Of a stretch of DNA of 64,000 nt, positions 20,406 to 31,379 are shown in pieces. Position 1 is the stretch's first letter. Each line of letters starts with the position of its first letter. Made by a program: the position numbers and the translations under genes. The stretch spans positions 62,001-126,000 of the forward strand of contig JAAKBF010000171.1 in NCBI GenBank assembly GCA_012656075.1. Direction: 5' to 3'. Source of the DNA: Phytophthora hibernalis. Taxonomy: Eukaryota; Oomycota; Peronosporomycetes; Peronosporales; Peronosporaceae. The notes under the pieces were generated by a model that had not been told where the DNA came from, did not search any database, and saw nothing but the letters and a program-made list of their open reading frames with translations.

Positions 20406-22582
20406 ATGATTAGCTTCGACACCTTCTCGGGGCCGCGCGGGCACGTGCGTGAGGCCGATTTGGACGCTCAGGGGCTTCTGGTGCTGGCGGAGCATCCCGC
20501 GCATGTGCCTCAGCTGTTTCCGACGGCTGACGCGTCTCCGGAGGCTTCAGAATCCGACGACAGCGAGTTCTACGAGAGTCAGGACGAGTGAGGACAGCTG
20601 TGACTTGTTCCACGAGCAGGACGAATCAGGACCAGCGCAGGACGCAGGACAGGATCAGGACGATCTGCAGGATGCAGGACAGGACCAGGATCAGGCCAGC
20701 AGCGGTCGCATCCGGCAGCTGGTGGAGCTGCTGACGCTGCAGAGTCACAACGTCCGCTCGGCGCTCGTAGCCAAACTGCTGGGCGTCGTCAAGGTGCACG
20801 AACTGCTGCTGACGCGCGCCACGGAGGAACAGATCGCCAACGCGGCCAACGACGCCATCACAAACGAGATCCTGGCGTCCGTGGACCAGGAGGAGCGACG
20901 TCGCAGCGAGTTGGCGCTCAAGGAGCAGCCGCTGGTGCCGCTGCAGTCGGTGGCAGTGGCAGCTTCCACGTCCACTTTGTTTGGGCCCAGACCGTTGAGT
21001 CCGTTCCGCGTGCTGGAGCTCGTGGATGTGCTGGACTCCACCACTGGGGATGGTCAAGCGCGTGCTCACGAACGTGAGACGCAGAGCGCCGCTCAATGGC
21101 CGGATGATGCGGGATAACGAGATGGAGAGGGACGTGGAGTTTTGCCGTTTCTGCGCGGCGTATGGAGATCACACGGCGGCACAGCATCGGTGTCGACTGT
21201 GCGACGTAGCAGGACACCACCGCAGTCGCAGCTGTCCGTATCGAGGGACGATAGCGACAAGTTCGAACTCGAGACCAGCAGAGACGCCTGAGTGTCAGAG
21301 GTTCTGCACGCTGTGTGATTCGTGGGGATGCACGCTACGGAGCGGCATCGTTGTCGGACGTGTGGCGCTCATGGGGCCCACCGCAGCCAACGATGTCCGG
21401 TAGCTTCATCTTCTTCTCTTGTACCGTGGATCGGAACGTCCGCAGATTTTCATAAAGGACGGAGGTTTTGCGCGCATTGCAGCGCATGGCGGCCACATGC
21501 GTCAGACGAACATCGGTGTCGATTATGTGGAGTGGTTGGAGACCACAGAAGCAAAAGTGCCCCCGACGCGATGAAAGGGTATCTCCCAGGACTAATAGAA
21601 ACAGGTATTCACATCATGGAGACGACACGTCGCCAAAGTCACCAGGTAGGGCCACTGCGTACTGCTCATTTTGCCGCAGGAAAGCAGCACATGCAACGCA
21701 CGAGCATCTTTGTCGAGTGTGCCGCGCGGTGGGGTTGCATCGGTCTGATGACTGTCCTCAACGAAGCAGTACCAATACGGTGTTGTCGTACTCGGTAGAT
21801 GCAGCGTCTAAGGTTCGAGACCGTGTCCTGGAAAAGATCCCTCAAGTATTACCCCTTCAGCAGCAACCCTGGTTTGGCGTAGTCTCGACAAGGTGGGCGA
21901 TGCAGACCTCATTTTGCGCAAGACACTCCAGCGGATAGGCGTTTGGGGCGGAGGATCCCAGACGCCTATCACTACGCCTTATGCGCCGGCAAGTTCCAAC
22001 TGCAGCGGTGCAGATGCATCTTCCGGTGGGGTTGCTAGCCATGATGTCGAGTCGATTCAGCGATGTCCGCCGGAGCTAGAGTCCCCGCCACGCGGTGTCG
22101 TTTCTGCTTCGTCATCGTCCAGTAGCTCTTCGGTCCCGTTGGTGCTGGATGAAGGGCGTGCTAGTGGTGTGTACGTGTTGTCATATGCTGAAGGCAGTTC
22201 GGTGGTTCCTGCACGTATCCTGAAGTACATGCGGTTGCTCATGCACCACGAAGTATCAACGAATGCGTTTTCGGTGGTAGTGCGATTTGATCCACGTCCG
22301 TCGCACTGGGAGCTTATGAAACCTGGCATGGTGTCACCTCGCTCGCTGCCTTCGAGTCCAAGTTTGAGTCACCAGTTGCAAAAGCGAATGGCACACTATA
22401 CGCTCCAGACGTTGCTGGGAGCACACGACAAGCTGCGGGAGCTGGAGTCTACGCGACACAATCTCCATCGGGTGCAGCAGGCTCAGCTTTGGCCCCAACA
22501 AGAGCAAGATCCGAACGAAAAGCATACGCGACCACCAAGTAACGAAGAGATGCAAGTGGTGGTGCCTGTAGACGCGTGGTAA
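20406..22582 (+). CDS. Unrecognised protein with four tandem Cys/His zinc-binding-like repeats; several frameshifts
   Basis: I do not recognise the family. A chain of open frames reads as one protein if about six one-base errors are accepted (near 20585, 21043, 21325, 21553 and 21885, mostly in G or A runs). N-terminus: MISFDTFSGPRGHVREADLD, an acidic Gln/Asp-rich region, then a helical region (RQLVELLTLQSHNVRSALVA). The centre has four repeats of 31-33 residues with an invariant pattern: C-x2-C-x5-H-x4-H-x-C-x2-C-x3-G-x-H-R-S-x2-C-P. Examples are FCRFCAAYGDHTAAQHRCRL, FCTLCDSWGMHATERHRCRT, FCAHCSAWRPHASDEHRCRL and YCSFCRRKAAHATHEHLCRV. Eight possible ligands per repeat suggest one or two zinc ions. 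The C-terminal third has a Ser-rich segment, YVLSYAEGSSVVPARILKYM and a coiled coil. Possible role in nucleic-acid or protein binding (inference). Confidence 0.65.
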
Positions 22583-22839
22583 AATACATCCACAAATATG
22601 AACAGTCTGAGTCTAGGTATTCAACGCGGTGCTTCCCATGAAGGAGTTGCTAGCTTGGTGAGCTTCGCCAATGCATCCCCAGGAGGTTATTGTTCGAGAG
22701 GGTCCTTTGGAGAGCCTGTGCTATTCCCTACGATCAGGGTTTGGTAGTAGTGAGAATTTCGGGTAGTAGTGCTACTGCTATTACTATCCAATTTTTGAGA
22801 ATCAGGTCTACTATTGATATTACTATTTTGGCCTTTTTC

Positions 22840-22881
22840 GCGAGTGCTATAGTAGTGCTATAGCACTACTATAGCACTCGC
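22840..22881. repeat. 42-bp perfect palindrome inside the hAT element
   Basis: The half-site GCGAGTGCTATAGTAGTGCT(A) at 22840-22860 is followed without spacer by its exact reverse complement at 22861-22881. It lies in the left subterminal region of the element, just before the stop of the dimerisation-domain frame. Confidence 0.9.
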
Positions 22882-22899
22882 ATGGGACAAAATCGGCGT

Positions 22900-24267
22900 C
22901 TACCACATCTGACGTTTGCTTTCCTCTAAGCGTCTGAGCTCAAGACGATTGTGGCGCAATATCAATTGCCTTTGAGCTCGCTCGTTGTCTGTCCGTGTGC
23001 GCAAAGAGCTCATCACAAATGATCCGGTTGAGAACACGCGTTCTTGAAAGGCTGTCGAGCTACCACGTCCCATCCAGACGCGTGCAAGTTTCGCAATCGA
23101 GGGATACTTTTCCTCGCCAACCTCTGTAAACCAGCGACATACATCTATATGTCCGCATAGCTGCTCGACGTTCCAAACCCGGACATTTCTTTTCCTGTCG
23201 CGCAAGCTCAGCTTGGCCAACACTCTTTCGAACTCGTCTTTGCTTGTATACTGTTTCTTCGCTACCTCAGCCCACTCCACTCTAAGACTGAGCCATTCGT
23301 CCAAAACGGCATCTGCCTTCGCGTTCAGAGTCGCGTCAGCAGTACTCTCCTCAGCCGGCTGCGATACCTCCTCACCGTACACTGAATCGCCCTCAGTGTC
23401 CGAGCAGCTGTTGCACTCCCCTGTGGTGAGCTCGACGCAGAAGCTACACAGCCGTCTTCTTGATCGACGTTTGCATATAACCCTTTGTAGAACACACGGT
23501 GTTCTTCACGCAGAAGCGCCTTAGTCTCCTCCAAAATGTAATCGGTGTGTGATTCTGAAGTATTGATGGGCTTTTCTTCGAGCGCCTTGGACTCGCTCGA
23601 GGCCTGACGCTTAACGTCAGTCCTAGTGTCTAGCTGCACCATGTACCGATCGCCTCGCTTTAGTCTACGCTGCTGCTCTTGGATAGCCACCGGGTGGTCT
23701 TTGTGGCTGGCCACCAAGTGCGTCTTGGCATTTGTCGAGTTCGTGGCACGGCATAGAGAGTCTCTCCAGGCTTTTGTCTCTGCGCACAACAGACAAATGT
23801 GCGTAAAAGCCTTGCTTTTGTATGTGACCTCCTCGCCGAGTTGATGAATTAACGTCCATATCGGGTCGGTCGAGTTCACAGGAGGTGCGTGGACAATATG
23901 ATTAGGGATGCTGATCGTGGTGACCTCTGGCTCCTTTTCCTCTTCCTCGTCGTCGTCCTCTCGTTGCGCGAGATCTACCACCGTGGATGTGCTGGACTGT
24001 GATATGCCGGGCGTGCTGCTCGGTGTGAGCTCCTGGGAGTCGCTTTCTGCGCCGAAGAACTTGACGACGCAGTCGTGACTGCAGAATCTTCACATACAGC
24101 TAATTAGTAAGGAAAAAGAGGCGAGATGAGGCCACGAACGGTTTAGAGAGATCTGCTTTCGTGCATAGCTCATTGCTGCACAAGTGATGCACCGGACGAC
24201 CGCACACGCTGCACGGAGAGGTCTCCGACAAGTCTCCCCAAGAGCAATCAAGCTTCGCGCACCTCAT
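22900..24267 (-). pseudogene. hAT transposase remnant: N-terminal zinc region, BED finger and C-terminal dimerisation domain, catalytic core missing
   Basis: Exon 1 from the ATG at 24267 encodes a Cys/His-rich segment (CSVCGRPVHHLCSNELC). A short intron leads to FCSHDCVVKFF and then a BED-type finger (THICLLCAETKAWRDSLC followed by KTHLVASHKDHP). After about 70 more residues the frame changes near 23440. It passes into VYGEEVSQPAEESTADATLN and the hAT C-terminal dimerisation region (CRWFTEVGEEKYPSIAKLAR, RGSSTAFQERVFSTGSFVM). The RNase H-like catalytic part, normally 350 or more residues between these regions, is absent. The element therefore cannot be autonomous. The frame change probably marks the internal deletion junction. 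Confidence 0.8.
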
Positions 24268-24561
24268 CGAGCTGTTTTCAGGGCTGGGGAATCAAGAAAG
24301 GAGCATTTCAAAAAGAAGCGAGCAGGAGGGAGAGAGCGGAGAGCCACTAATTCATGAACCCTTTCAAGATATCGATCAACTTGAAGCTGGGAAATGATAG
24401 TAGTGATAATATCACTACTATTGGCATTTTTCGCTACTATTCCAAAAAGCACTGCTATTGGCCCGAACACGGATACTATAATAATATCACTACTAATAGT
24501 AGTGATAATATCACTGCTATCACTACTACTCGGCTCACTACTACCAAACCCTGCCTACGAT

Positions 24562-24993
24562 ACGCCAACAGTACTTTCAACGTGGTCGGTGTGATCATCA
24601 CAGGGATTTTCCTTGGCGAGGAAGGGCGGAGCATGGTAGAAGCTAAAGGTACCGGCCGAAATCCATCAAAACCTTCGCCTGCGAGCTTGCTTTGGCCTCC
24701 AAGTCTGACAGCTTTCCTTATGCTTGTCTTCACGATTGCCATTTGGCGAGTCCCAAGGCGACACGTTCCCTGCTAAACTGTCCACTTTACTTTCTAAATG
24801 GATGGCTGCAACTGGTAATATACGCGGACAACTCGGACGGACTGTGACTGTCTACCGTAGAGAAGTCAGAGAGGAATACCTGGCTCCTTTGGAGACCCAA
24901 CTGCGGTCATTGTGCTCGTTTCAGTGGCTTCATTAACTAACAACAAGATATGTTACCTTGTGCATGCTCGTGAAAGTGTAAAGTGTCAATTGC
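24562..24993. other. Region between hAT element and the paralogue gene, coding-like scraps only
   Basis: About 430 bp. Two overlapping plus-strand frames look faintly coding (AKLSTLLSKWMAATGNIR with VYRREVREEYLAPLE at about 24776-24930, and ELALASKSDSFPYACLHDC at about 24690-24750). I recognise neither. They may be remains of an older gene interrupted by the hAT insertion. Confidence 0.3.
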
Positions 24994-27500
24994 TTATGCC
25001 TTGATGTAGCTCAAACGGAATCGACCCAGCTCTTTCCACGGCGCAGCACCAGACACAGCCCATTTCGCAGTAGGATTTCTTCGTAGTTGCCGAGCGAAGG
25101 ATGTGTCCACTGCATCGCGCTTGTCTTGCAGAGACATCTCACCAACGTATGAAACTTCTTCCGATGTGAAGGAGGCCGGTGCAGTGGTAACCAGAACATC
25201 ACCGCTAATACATAGTCGGTGACTCCGCCAGCACTCAATGCGCATTCGAACGTGGTAAGACGCACCATCTTCTTGTACAGACCACTTGAACAATTGCAGA
25301 TACACCACGAGGCACTTCGAATGATCCACTTCCATCTCTGCAATGTAGTCTCCATATGCTCCCACATCGACGCTAGATGTCATTCCGTTAGGGAACGTTG
25401 AGAACACACGCTCCTTACCATCCATCACCACACGCAAACAGTCGAGCGGTCCCGCTATGCCAAGGGTTGAGCGAGCGTGCAGCATGCGAGCTTGCACGTC
25501 AATGGCCACTTCCAGACGTACCATGAACGAAATGACCTCCAACAAGGAAAACAGAGAAACAGAGCCATCATCCCCGGCATTACCAGCACGACCCCCGTCC
25601 ACGTTTTTCGTCACCGTCTCATTGAATTTCCACACAGCTTCATCAACGTCCAAAATCCACTCAGCATTCCAAGCGTTCTCAACAGAATTTCGTGGCGGAT
25701 GCGCTTCACCGAAGCTCAGACGCCTCACAAGCGCACGGGGCACACCTGCACAGTCTGACAAGCTAATGTACGTTTGACGCATCTGCGCCACAAACGTGTG
25801 CCAGCCCGCAAAACTCTGACCGCTGAGGATCTCTCGCACTATGGGCCTCTGCGCGTGAAAGTACTCATATGAATACACAGCAGAGATGATCTCTTCGGCC
25901 ACGATTTCCAAGCTGCGCAAGTCAGTGTGCTCGAAGACTTGCTGATTCAGGCGATTTTCAAGCTGCCGCACAAACATAACGAAGGACGCACGCAGAGCAT
26001 ACTTGTTAAAGACGGACTCAGCATGCTTCAAGCAGAACGAGCCGATCCATTGGCGCGTCCTCGTGGAAAAAAGCCACAACGTGGCTTGGGCTAATGCGTA
26101 CAACAACCCCTCATCTCCTGCTGCAGCGCTGATGGTGGTCGGCTAGGAATGCGGCTGCCGAGATTAAATGACGAGGCCACCGCTGTGGGTTGGTCTGCTT
26201 CCATTTGATCGAAGATAAGTTTCGAGAAGCAGTTCAGCCTGCTAATCCCATTTGAGAACCCCGAAAGCGACCCCTTCAAGTGGTGGTGGAGCTGGTGCAC
26301 AAGTTCATCCACGAAAGAAGCATACACATTCAGTGGTGTCCAGCCGAGAAACGAGTACAAAAGTGCCAGATTCTTGGAGACTGCCACAGTGGACGAATTT
26401 GCATGTTCCCACAGTAATTTGTCGAGTAGTGGGTCGGAGTTTTCCATCAAGCGAGGAGGATGCATTGACACTCGCCGATGCCCAGTGTCGTACACAGGAG
26501 CATATTTTGCATCCGAGAGAAAGCTTGCCCTCTTCGTGTCAGACGGGTGGGGAGTGATTGAGCACTCTCAACGGGACTGTCCGACTCTAGACCGTACGGA
26601 TTAGCGCTCGCGTACTCCGGTACTAGAAATCCATGGCGACGGGTGTCTTGCGGCGAGGGTATTGCATCTTGGTAGTTCTCGGAAGGCGCACGACGGTACG
26701 AAATGACCGTGAACTCGGGTGAAGTCACCACGTGCACCACGCGATAGAGTTGCGTCTGTGCTTTTAGGGTCGTCGGGGCCACGAAGTTGCCTTCCCCATC
26801 CACTGCACATCGTTCGACGACGTACGCCTTGAGCGCATGCTTCATGAGCCTCTGCACCTTGTTCGCCCCGCTCTCCCAGTCGTAGTACCAGCGCGCATTC
26901 GCTTTGCTATTCAAGTGGAAGACAAGCGGTTTCTGCTCTTCTGAAGGCGTCCCAGGTGTGCGAATGGTCGTCACGAGCTTGGACGGTCGATCGCGCACCC
27001 CACGGACCCACTGGGCGCCTGGATTGTTCTCTGTCTGCGTCCCGTCCTCCAACTTGTCCACCTCGACGCACTCGCCAGGCTTGAGACTCACGTCGCTCAG
27101 AGCTTCGAACCGCGCGAACACGGACAGCAGGTCTCTGTCAGGTGAAGTGTTCTCTGACTTCGTTTCTTCCTTCCACGACTGGGGATTGAGAGGCTCCACA
27201 CGCACACTTAGTGACGCGCCGCAGTAGCTGCGGTCAATGTGTTCTGGACAGCAGTGCGGGAAGCACCTGAGAAGGGTCAATGGGAGTCTGAGTATGGTCC
27301 CTCATTGGAGATGTGGACGAGGGACGTACCGAAGGATTTTGAGGCCTTTCGTGCGATTGCTCCTAACGGAAGAAAGACAGTGAGTGACGTGGAGGTGGTC
27401 AATTCAGGTGGACGGAGTGTCTATCTCTCTACCTCTTGTACTCGGACTGGAAGAGCTGCGCGTGGTCGCACTCCGGCCGGAAGAAGGCGGGCGTCTGCAT
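24994..27500 (-). CDS. Unknown oomycete protein, paralogue 1 (three exons, probably two frameshifts)
   Basis: Exons: 27433-27500 (MQTPAFFRPECDHAQLFQSE), a 33-nt exon at 27330-27362 (SNRTKGLKIL) and a long exon from 27266 down to 24994. All junctions are GT..AG and in frame, and the same architecture is found in the paralogue at 58673-61156. The third exon starts CFPHCCPEHIDRSYCGASLS, a Cys/His cluster that may bind metal. It continues with PLVFHLNSKANARWYYDWES, an acidic/basic middle, ALLYSFLGWTPLNVYASFV, FVMFVRQLENRLNQQV and a C-terminal region with RSTLGIAGPLDCLRVVMDG. Frames change near 26510 and near 26105, where the paralogue is continuous. I cannot tell sequence error from decay here. 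No known domain recognised; function not assigned. Confidence 0.65.
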
Positions 27501-28694
27501 TGGTCCTGGGAGACGTCGTAGCGGGAGGATCGTCTTTGCAGACGTCGTGGCGGACAGGCGTTTGAAACAGGGTGCTAAAACATGCTTTTTGTGGACGCGG
27601 TATTAAACAGTGGACCGATTTGTGGACAGTGGACCGACTTGGGTACCAGGATATATCGGTTAACGTTATTATATTGTGCTTTGCATATATTTTGGCAACA
27701 GGCTCGATAAAAGTCTATTAGACCTAATTATGACTTTACTACGAAAGCTTAAAAGGCAGGTGCTAAACGCCAAAACTCGATTTTGAAGTTCAAGTTGTAT
27801 TAATACTTCAAAAGTTGCACTGTACAACTGCATCTCGGCCTTTTGCACAAAGTCTATTTTAGAGGTCTAAAATAGACGGCTAAATAAATACAAAGGACTA
27901 TTAATAGTAGATGGAACTTCCATCTCCTCCACCATAAGTTGATTTACTGGATAACGCTACTAACAGAACGAACAGGTAGAACAAAGTCGCGCGTTGCACG
28001 ACGAAGTCTGAAATTCAGGCGAATACATATTTTATTATTAAAATACTACAAGTAGTAGACGAGATAAGAAGGGAGTTGCTTCATGAAGGCTAGGAATCCT
28101 TTTTTTGCCTTCTATCCTAGCCTAGGATAGAAGGCAAAAAAGGATTTTACTCCAGAAAAATGTAACAAGGACCACTTTCAGTTATGGTGTACCTGTAGGA
28201 AATTGTACACACTGTATGGTAGACAAACGTTCTCGGAGCATCTCCTGCGCCTGCTTTGCAGCCGCAGCATCTGCTTGGTTCACTTAACCACGAGTAGGCG
28301 AGCATGCACACCGTGTGCAGCACACGGTCTTCCTTGTTACTGGCTCCTTTTATGACGAGTGAAGGCACCCAAACGTTTGACCAACCTTCGCGCAGGATAA
28401 CGTTACAATAAATTCTCGCACTTAGCTGAGGTGGACGTCACAGGCAACACGCAGGAAATTTATTTGTTTCTACAGGGCATTATTCTCTGCAAATAATACC
28501 GGATAAAATATGCCTTTTCTTATTCTAGATAGCTATATAGTTTCCAAGGTTTATTTGGTTTCGCAAAATCGCACCTCCAATCGCACCACCTCCTTAGCTC
28601 TGCACCACGTCCTCGGACGTGGTCATACAGGTCGAGTGCACTCTGTATAAAATCTACTATATGCATATGCACACTCTATAATACGGACCATGAG
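27501..28694. other. AT-rich gene-free region
   Basis: About 1.2 kb. The first part is upstream of paralogue 1 and should hold its promoter. The rest is AT-rich with long runs of short stops on both strands. It contains a long hairpin (28095-28146) and, at 28436-28456, a fragment of the dispersed repeat also present at 40.1 and 57.9 kb (shared CACAGGCAACACGC). TGTATAAAATC at 28644-28654 resembles a TATA box for the frame that follows. Confidence 0.5.
28095..28146. repeat. Long inverted repeat (26-nt arms, one-base loop)
   Basis: Left arm 28095-28120 (AATCC, T7, GCCTTC, TATCCTAG) pairs with the right arm 28122-28146. The only difference is seven T on the left against six A on the right. The centre is CTAG-C-CTAG. 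Such a cruciform-prone structure fits a miniature transposon core or a collapsed foldback. Confidence 0.85.
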
Positions 28695-29846
28695 GTGTGG
28701 GAAAGTAGGCGTCGTACTGAAGAACAATGCATTGCTTTGAATATACGGTCTCAACAATTGCTAAACTACTCGAACGATCATGTTGATCAGAGTCGTGTCG
28801 AGTCTGAGCGCATAATCGAAACATACGTGGAAGATAAAATACGGGCGTCATATGGCAACATCCAAGACAACATTCGTGAACACACTCAGAGTTTAGCTCA
28901 TCAAATACAGGAGAAGATCTTCGCGGAGAGTCAGCATGAAGCGGACGAGCTAAAGCTACACCTGGAGCAGCAATCATCTCACTTCCGGAGGGAATTGGAA
29001 TCGTCTGAGCAGCGAACCCGCGCTGACGTTCGTGGGGTTGCAGCAGCTCGAACACAAGGGTGGAACGAACAAGTTGAAGGGTTGAAATTATGGACCCGTG
29101 AAAACGTGGATTCGTCAATCAAAGCTCAAGTTGTGAATCAAATACAGCAATTCGTCGTTCAGCAACAGAGAGGCTCTGATACCCGTGTTGAAGCCCTGAT
29201 CTCCGATCGGATGGGTGCGAAGAGGAATGCCATCGCCCATTCCGTTCACACCCACGCATCACAGGCACAAGCAGCTTTTGATAAGCGTATAAACACCAAG
29301 ATGGCAGCGCACGCAGACCATGACAACCGAACAAATGCAGATCTGAGCAAAAAATTGAAACAGAACATGTTGGAGGTCCGTGAAATTGCGAAACCTGATC
29401 TTACTGACTTAAAGAAATATGTAAATAGTCATGTGAATGCTGAGGTTGTACGTGGGTTTCCGCAACAAGAAACCCGGAGGGCAGACGCAAATCAGCAACA
29501 ATTTCAAAGCCAACATATACAAGAACCAGGTAAGCTCGACAAAAGAATTGACGCGGCTGTCGAAGCAGCGGTGCGTAATGCGATGCCTGCCTCTATTACA
29601 GCCTTGTACGATTGCCTTCAACGCATGCTTCGTATGCAATCGACAGCCAGCGCGATCGGCTCCAGAGAAGATGTATCTGACAGGAGATCGATCGAAAATG
29701 TCGTCGCCAGCAACGCAGACAATTTTCAACGGAGAAAATTCCGGAAACGTACGGGCGCAAATACTGCTGGGTGCATGGAGAGCGGAGAGATCACTTTGAA
29801 GAAGTCGACAAGGCTGGCAAAAGCCAAACAGGCGGGACCCCGCTAA
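28695..29846 (+). CDS. Long coiled-coil protein fragment without ATG start, unrecognised
   Basis: 383 codons open from a GTG; the frame stays open further upstream with no in-frame ATG, so the true start is absent or in an unseen exon. The product is almost entirely helical and charged: CIALNIRSQQLLNYSNDHVD, RIIETYVEDKIRASYGNIQD, ELKLHLEQQSSHFRRELESS, RTRADVRGVAAARTQGWNEQ, KKLKQNMLEVREIAKPDLTD. The C-terminus is basic (FQRRKFRKRTG, KKSTRLAKAKQAGPR). No enzymatic motif. It is uninterrupted over 1.15 kb within a transposon graveyard, which suggests recent origin or selection. It could be the structural (gag-like) frame of a mobile element or a truncated host gene. Confidence 0.45.
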   Translation: MWESRRRTEEQCIALNIRSQQLLNYSNDHVDQSRVESERIIETYVEDKIRASYGNIQDNIREHTQSLAHQIQEKIFAESQHEADELKLHLEQQSSHFRRELESSEQRTRADVRGVAAARTQGWNEQVEGLKLWTRENVDSSIKAQVVNQIQQFVVQQQRGSDTRVEALISDRMGAKRNAIAHSVHTHASQAQAAFDKRINTKMAAHADHDNRTNADLSKKLKQNMLEVREIAKPDLTDLKKYVNSHVNAEVVRGFPQQETRRADANQQQFQSQHIQEPGKLDKRIDAAVEAAVRNAMPASITALYDCLQRMLRMQSTASAIGSREDVSDRRSIENVVASNADNFQRRKFRKRTGANTAGCMESGEITLKKSTRLAKAKQAGPR

Positions 29847-30102
29847 AGTGTAGGCGCTGCCATTAATCAGGTGAGTTCCTCGGCTTCAAAACAATCGATG
29901 CTGGAGCAAGTACGAGTTAATTCCAAGCGTGCTATTACTAAACGATCAGCCGCGCGTGCTGATGAAACCGACCAGTATCATAACATGAAGACCCGTTAAC
30001 ACGAAGGTGTTGTGTCAGCCAGGTTTGAATGTGAGAACCTGGTCATAGCTTCAGCAGGTTTCAGGACGTACCTCAATTCACTGCTCAGAATCGATCCGTG
30101 TA
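29847..30102. other. Short non-coding gap
   Basis: About 250 bp after the coiled-coil frame with no supported feature. Confidence 0.4.
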
Positions 30103-31379
30103 TCACGCATAAAACAGCTCATGAATGCACATGCAGCCGGTACGGAGACTCTTACAACATATATTCATAAGGAACGTATGTATTATCGAATGTTCCTTCG
30201 TTTCCTCGTCATCCGAATCAAATGGCGTTGGGCTCGACGCCGAAAAGAAGTCTTGCTGCATCTGGCCCCACTTCATTCTTTCAATTGTTTCTCGCTCGAG
30301 GCTGATTTTGACGTGGGTTGGGCGGTGACCTTCTAGCTCAGCAGAACTCAGCTTCGAGCATTGCCAAATGTCAACGAAGGAACGGTTTTGATGTAAGAAG
30401 CATGCCATATCGATATGCTGCGGGCTAGTCGAAGTTTGTAGTGCTGTCACAAGCTGACCACTGTTGTGAAAATCTCGTTCGATCTGTGCATACGAACTCG
30501 GAACGGCAAACACCACACGCGCTACCAGCGGCAATAACGCATACTTTTAGCTCAGTTTGACGGTACCAAAATTGCAAGATTGATTCTGGCTTCAGTTGAG
30601 TTTGCTTTACATTGATCATCGCGCCAGGCACCACCATAAGGCCAATTGTATCACTTAGCCACGCTTGAATTTCGTTTTGACCACCGTGTTGTATGGGTTG
30701 CGAGGGTGTTCGGATGGACATGGAATCGGACATCCATTTCACGTTGGGCCCACTATCAGTGGTTGATCCAAAGAAGTCGGACAGATTCAGACCGAAGTCA
30801 GTTAGGATGCTTCTCAGCCATTGCTTGAAATGTGTTCGAATTTATTGGTCGCTCTCTCCATACAAGAGTGAAAATGACGCGTACCCAGCCAAACCGAACA
30901 AAATCAAAACTTGGCACCAATGAAATAGACTCGAATGCCCAAGTACTTTTCACGCTGGATTTTCGAGCTCCAAAAGTCAACAACCATGGTCAAACAGCTG
31001 AAAGCACCAACACGATTGTCCTTAATGAAGCCGGTAACCTCATTTCGGGCAGCAACGTAAAGTTCATCTAGCGCATGCGTTACATTCCTCGCGTTTACCG
31101 CCGTCTTGATCTCTTCCTTCGACACGAGTTCCCTGATCATGATGGACTCCTCATACTCTCCCGACGTAGCCCCTGTGTTGCTGTCGCTTGTGGTCGAAGT
31201 TGGTCATACGGTTGTACCACGGATCCAAGTGGCTCAATACTAACAACGTCTTCACTCGACGATGGTGGTGTCCTCAATCCGTCGTCAAAACTACATTGCT
31301 GCCGTGCGTAGTCGTGGTGTGAGCTCATTTCGTCACTATCGCCATGATACATCGCTTGACGCGACTGTCGACTCTGCAA
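30103..31379 (-). pseudogene. Second hAT transposase remnant
   Basis: Minus-strand pieces in several frames. An upstream part with SSSEDVVSIEPLGSVVQPYD (31200-31300) precedes VSKEEIKTAVNARNVTHALD. Next comes MVVDFWSSKIQREKYLGIRV (30920-31000), which resembles the start of the hAT catalytic domain (T.D.WTS.....YLG). The last frame, 30103-30534, carries the C-terminal dimerisation block (LPLVARVVFAVPSSYAQIER, DFHNSGQLVTALQTSTSPQH, DMACFLHQNRSFVDIW). Several frameshifts and stops, no terminal inverted repeats found. It belongs to a different hAT lineage from the element at 22.7 kb. Confidence 0.65.

Larger units (their letters stand above)
22727..24561. mobile_element. hAT-superfamily DNA transposon with perfect 8-bp target-site duplication
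   Basis: The element spans 22735-24553 (1819 bp). The termini are CAGGGTTTGGTAGTAGTGAG on the left and its exact reverse complement on the right (24534-24553). CCTACGAT lies immediately outside both ends (22727-22734 and 24554-24561), the 8-bp duplication expected of hAT insertion. Subterminal regions on both sides are packed with TAGTAGTGAT/ATCACTACTA-type units, likely transposase binding sites. Only remnants of a transposase are encoded inside, on the minus strand. The perfect duplication indicates a fairly recent insertion. Confidence 0.92.

Noticed and set aside
24354..24776. 140-codon frame across the right end of the hAT element
   Set aside because: Half of it is translated subterminal TAGTAGTGAT repeats; chance frame.
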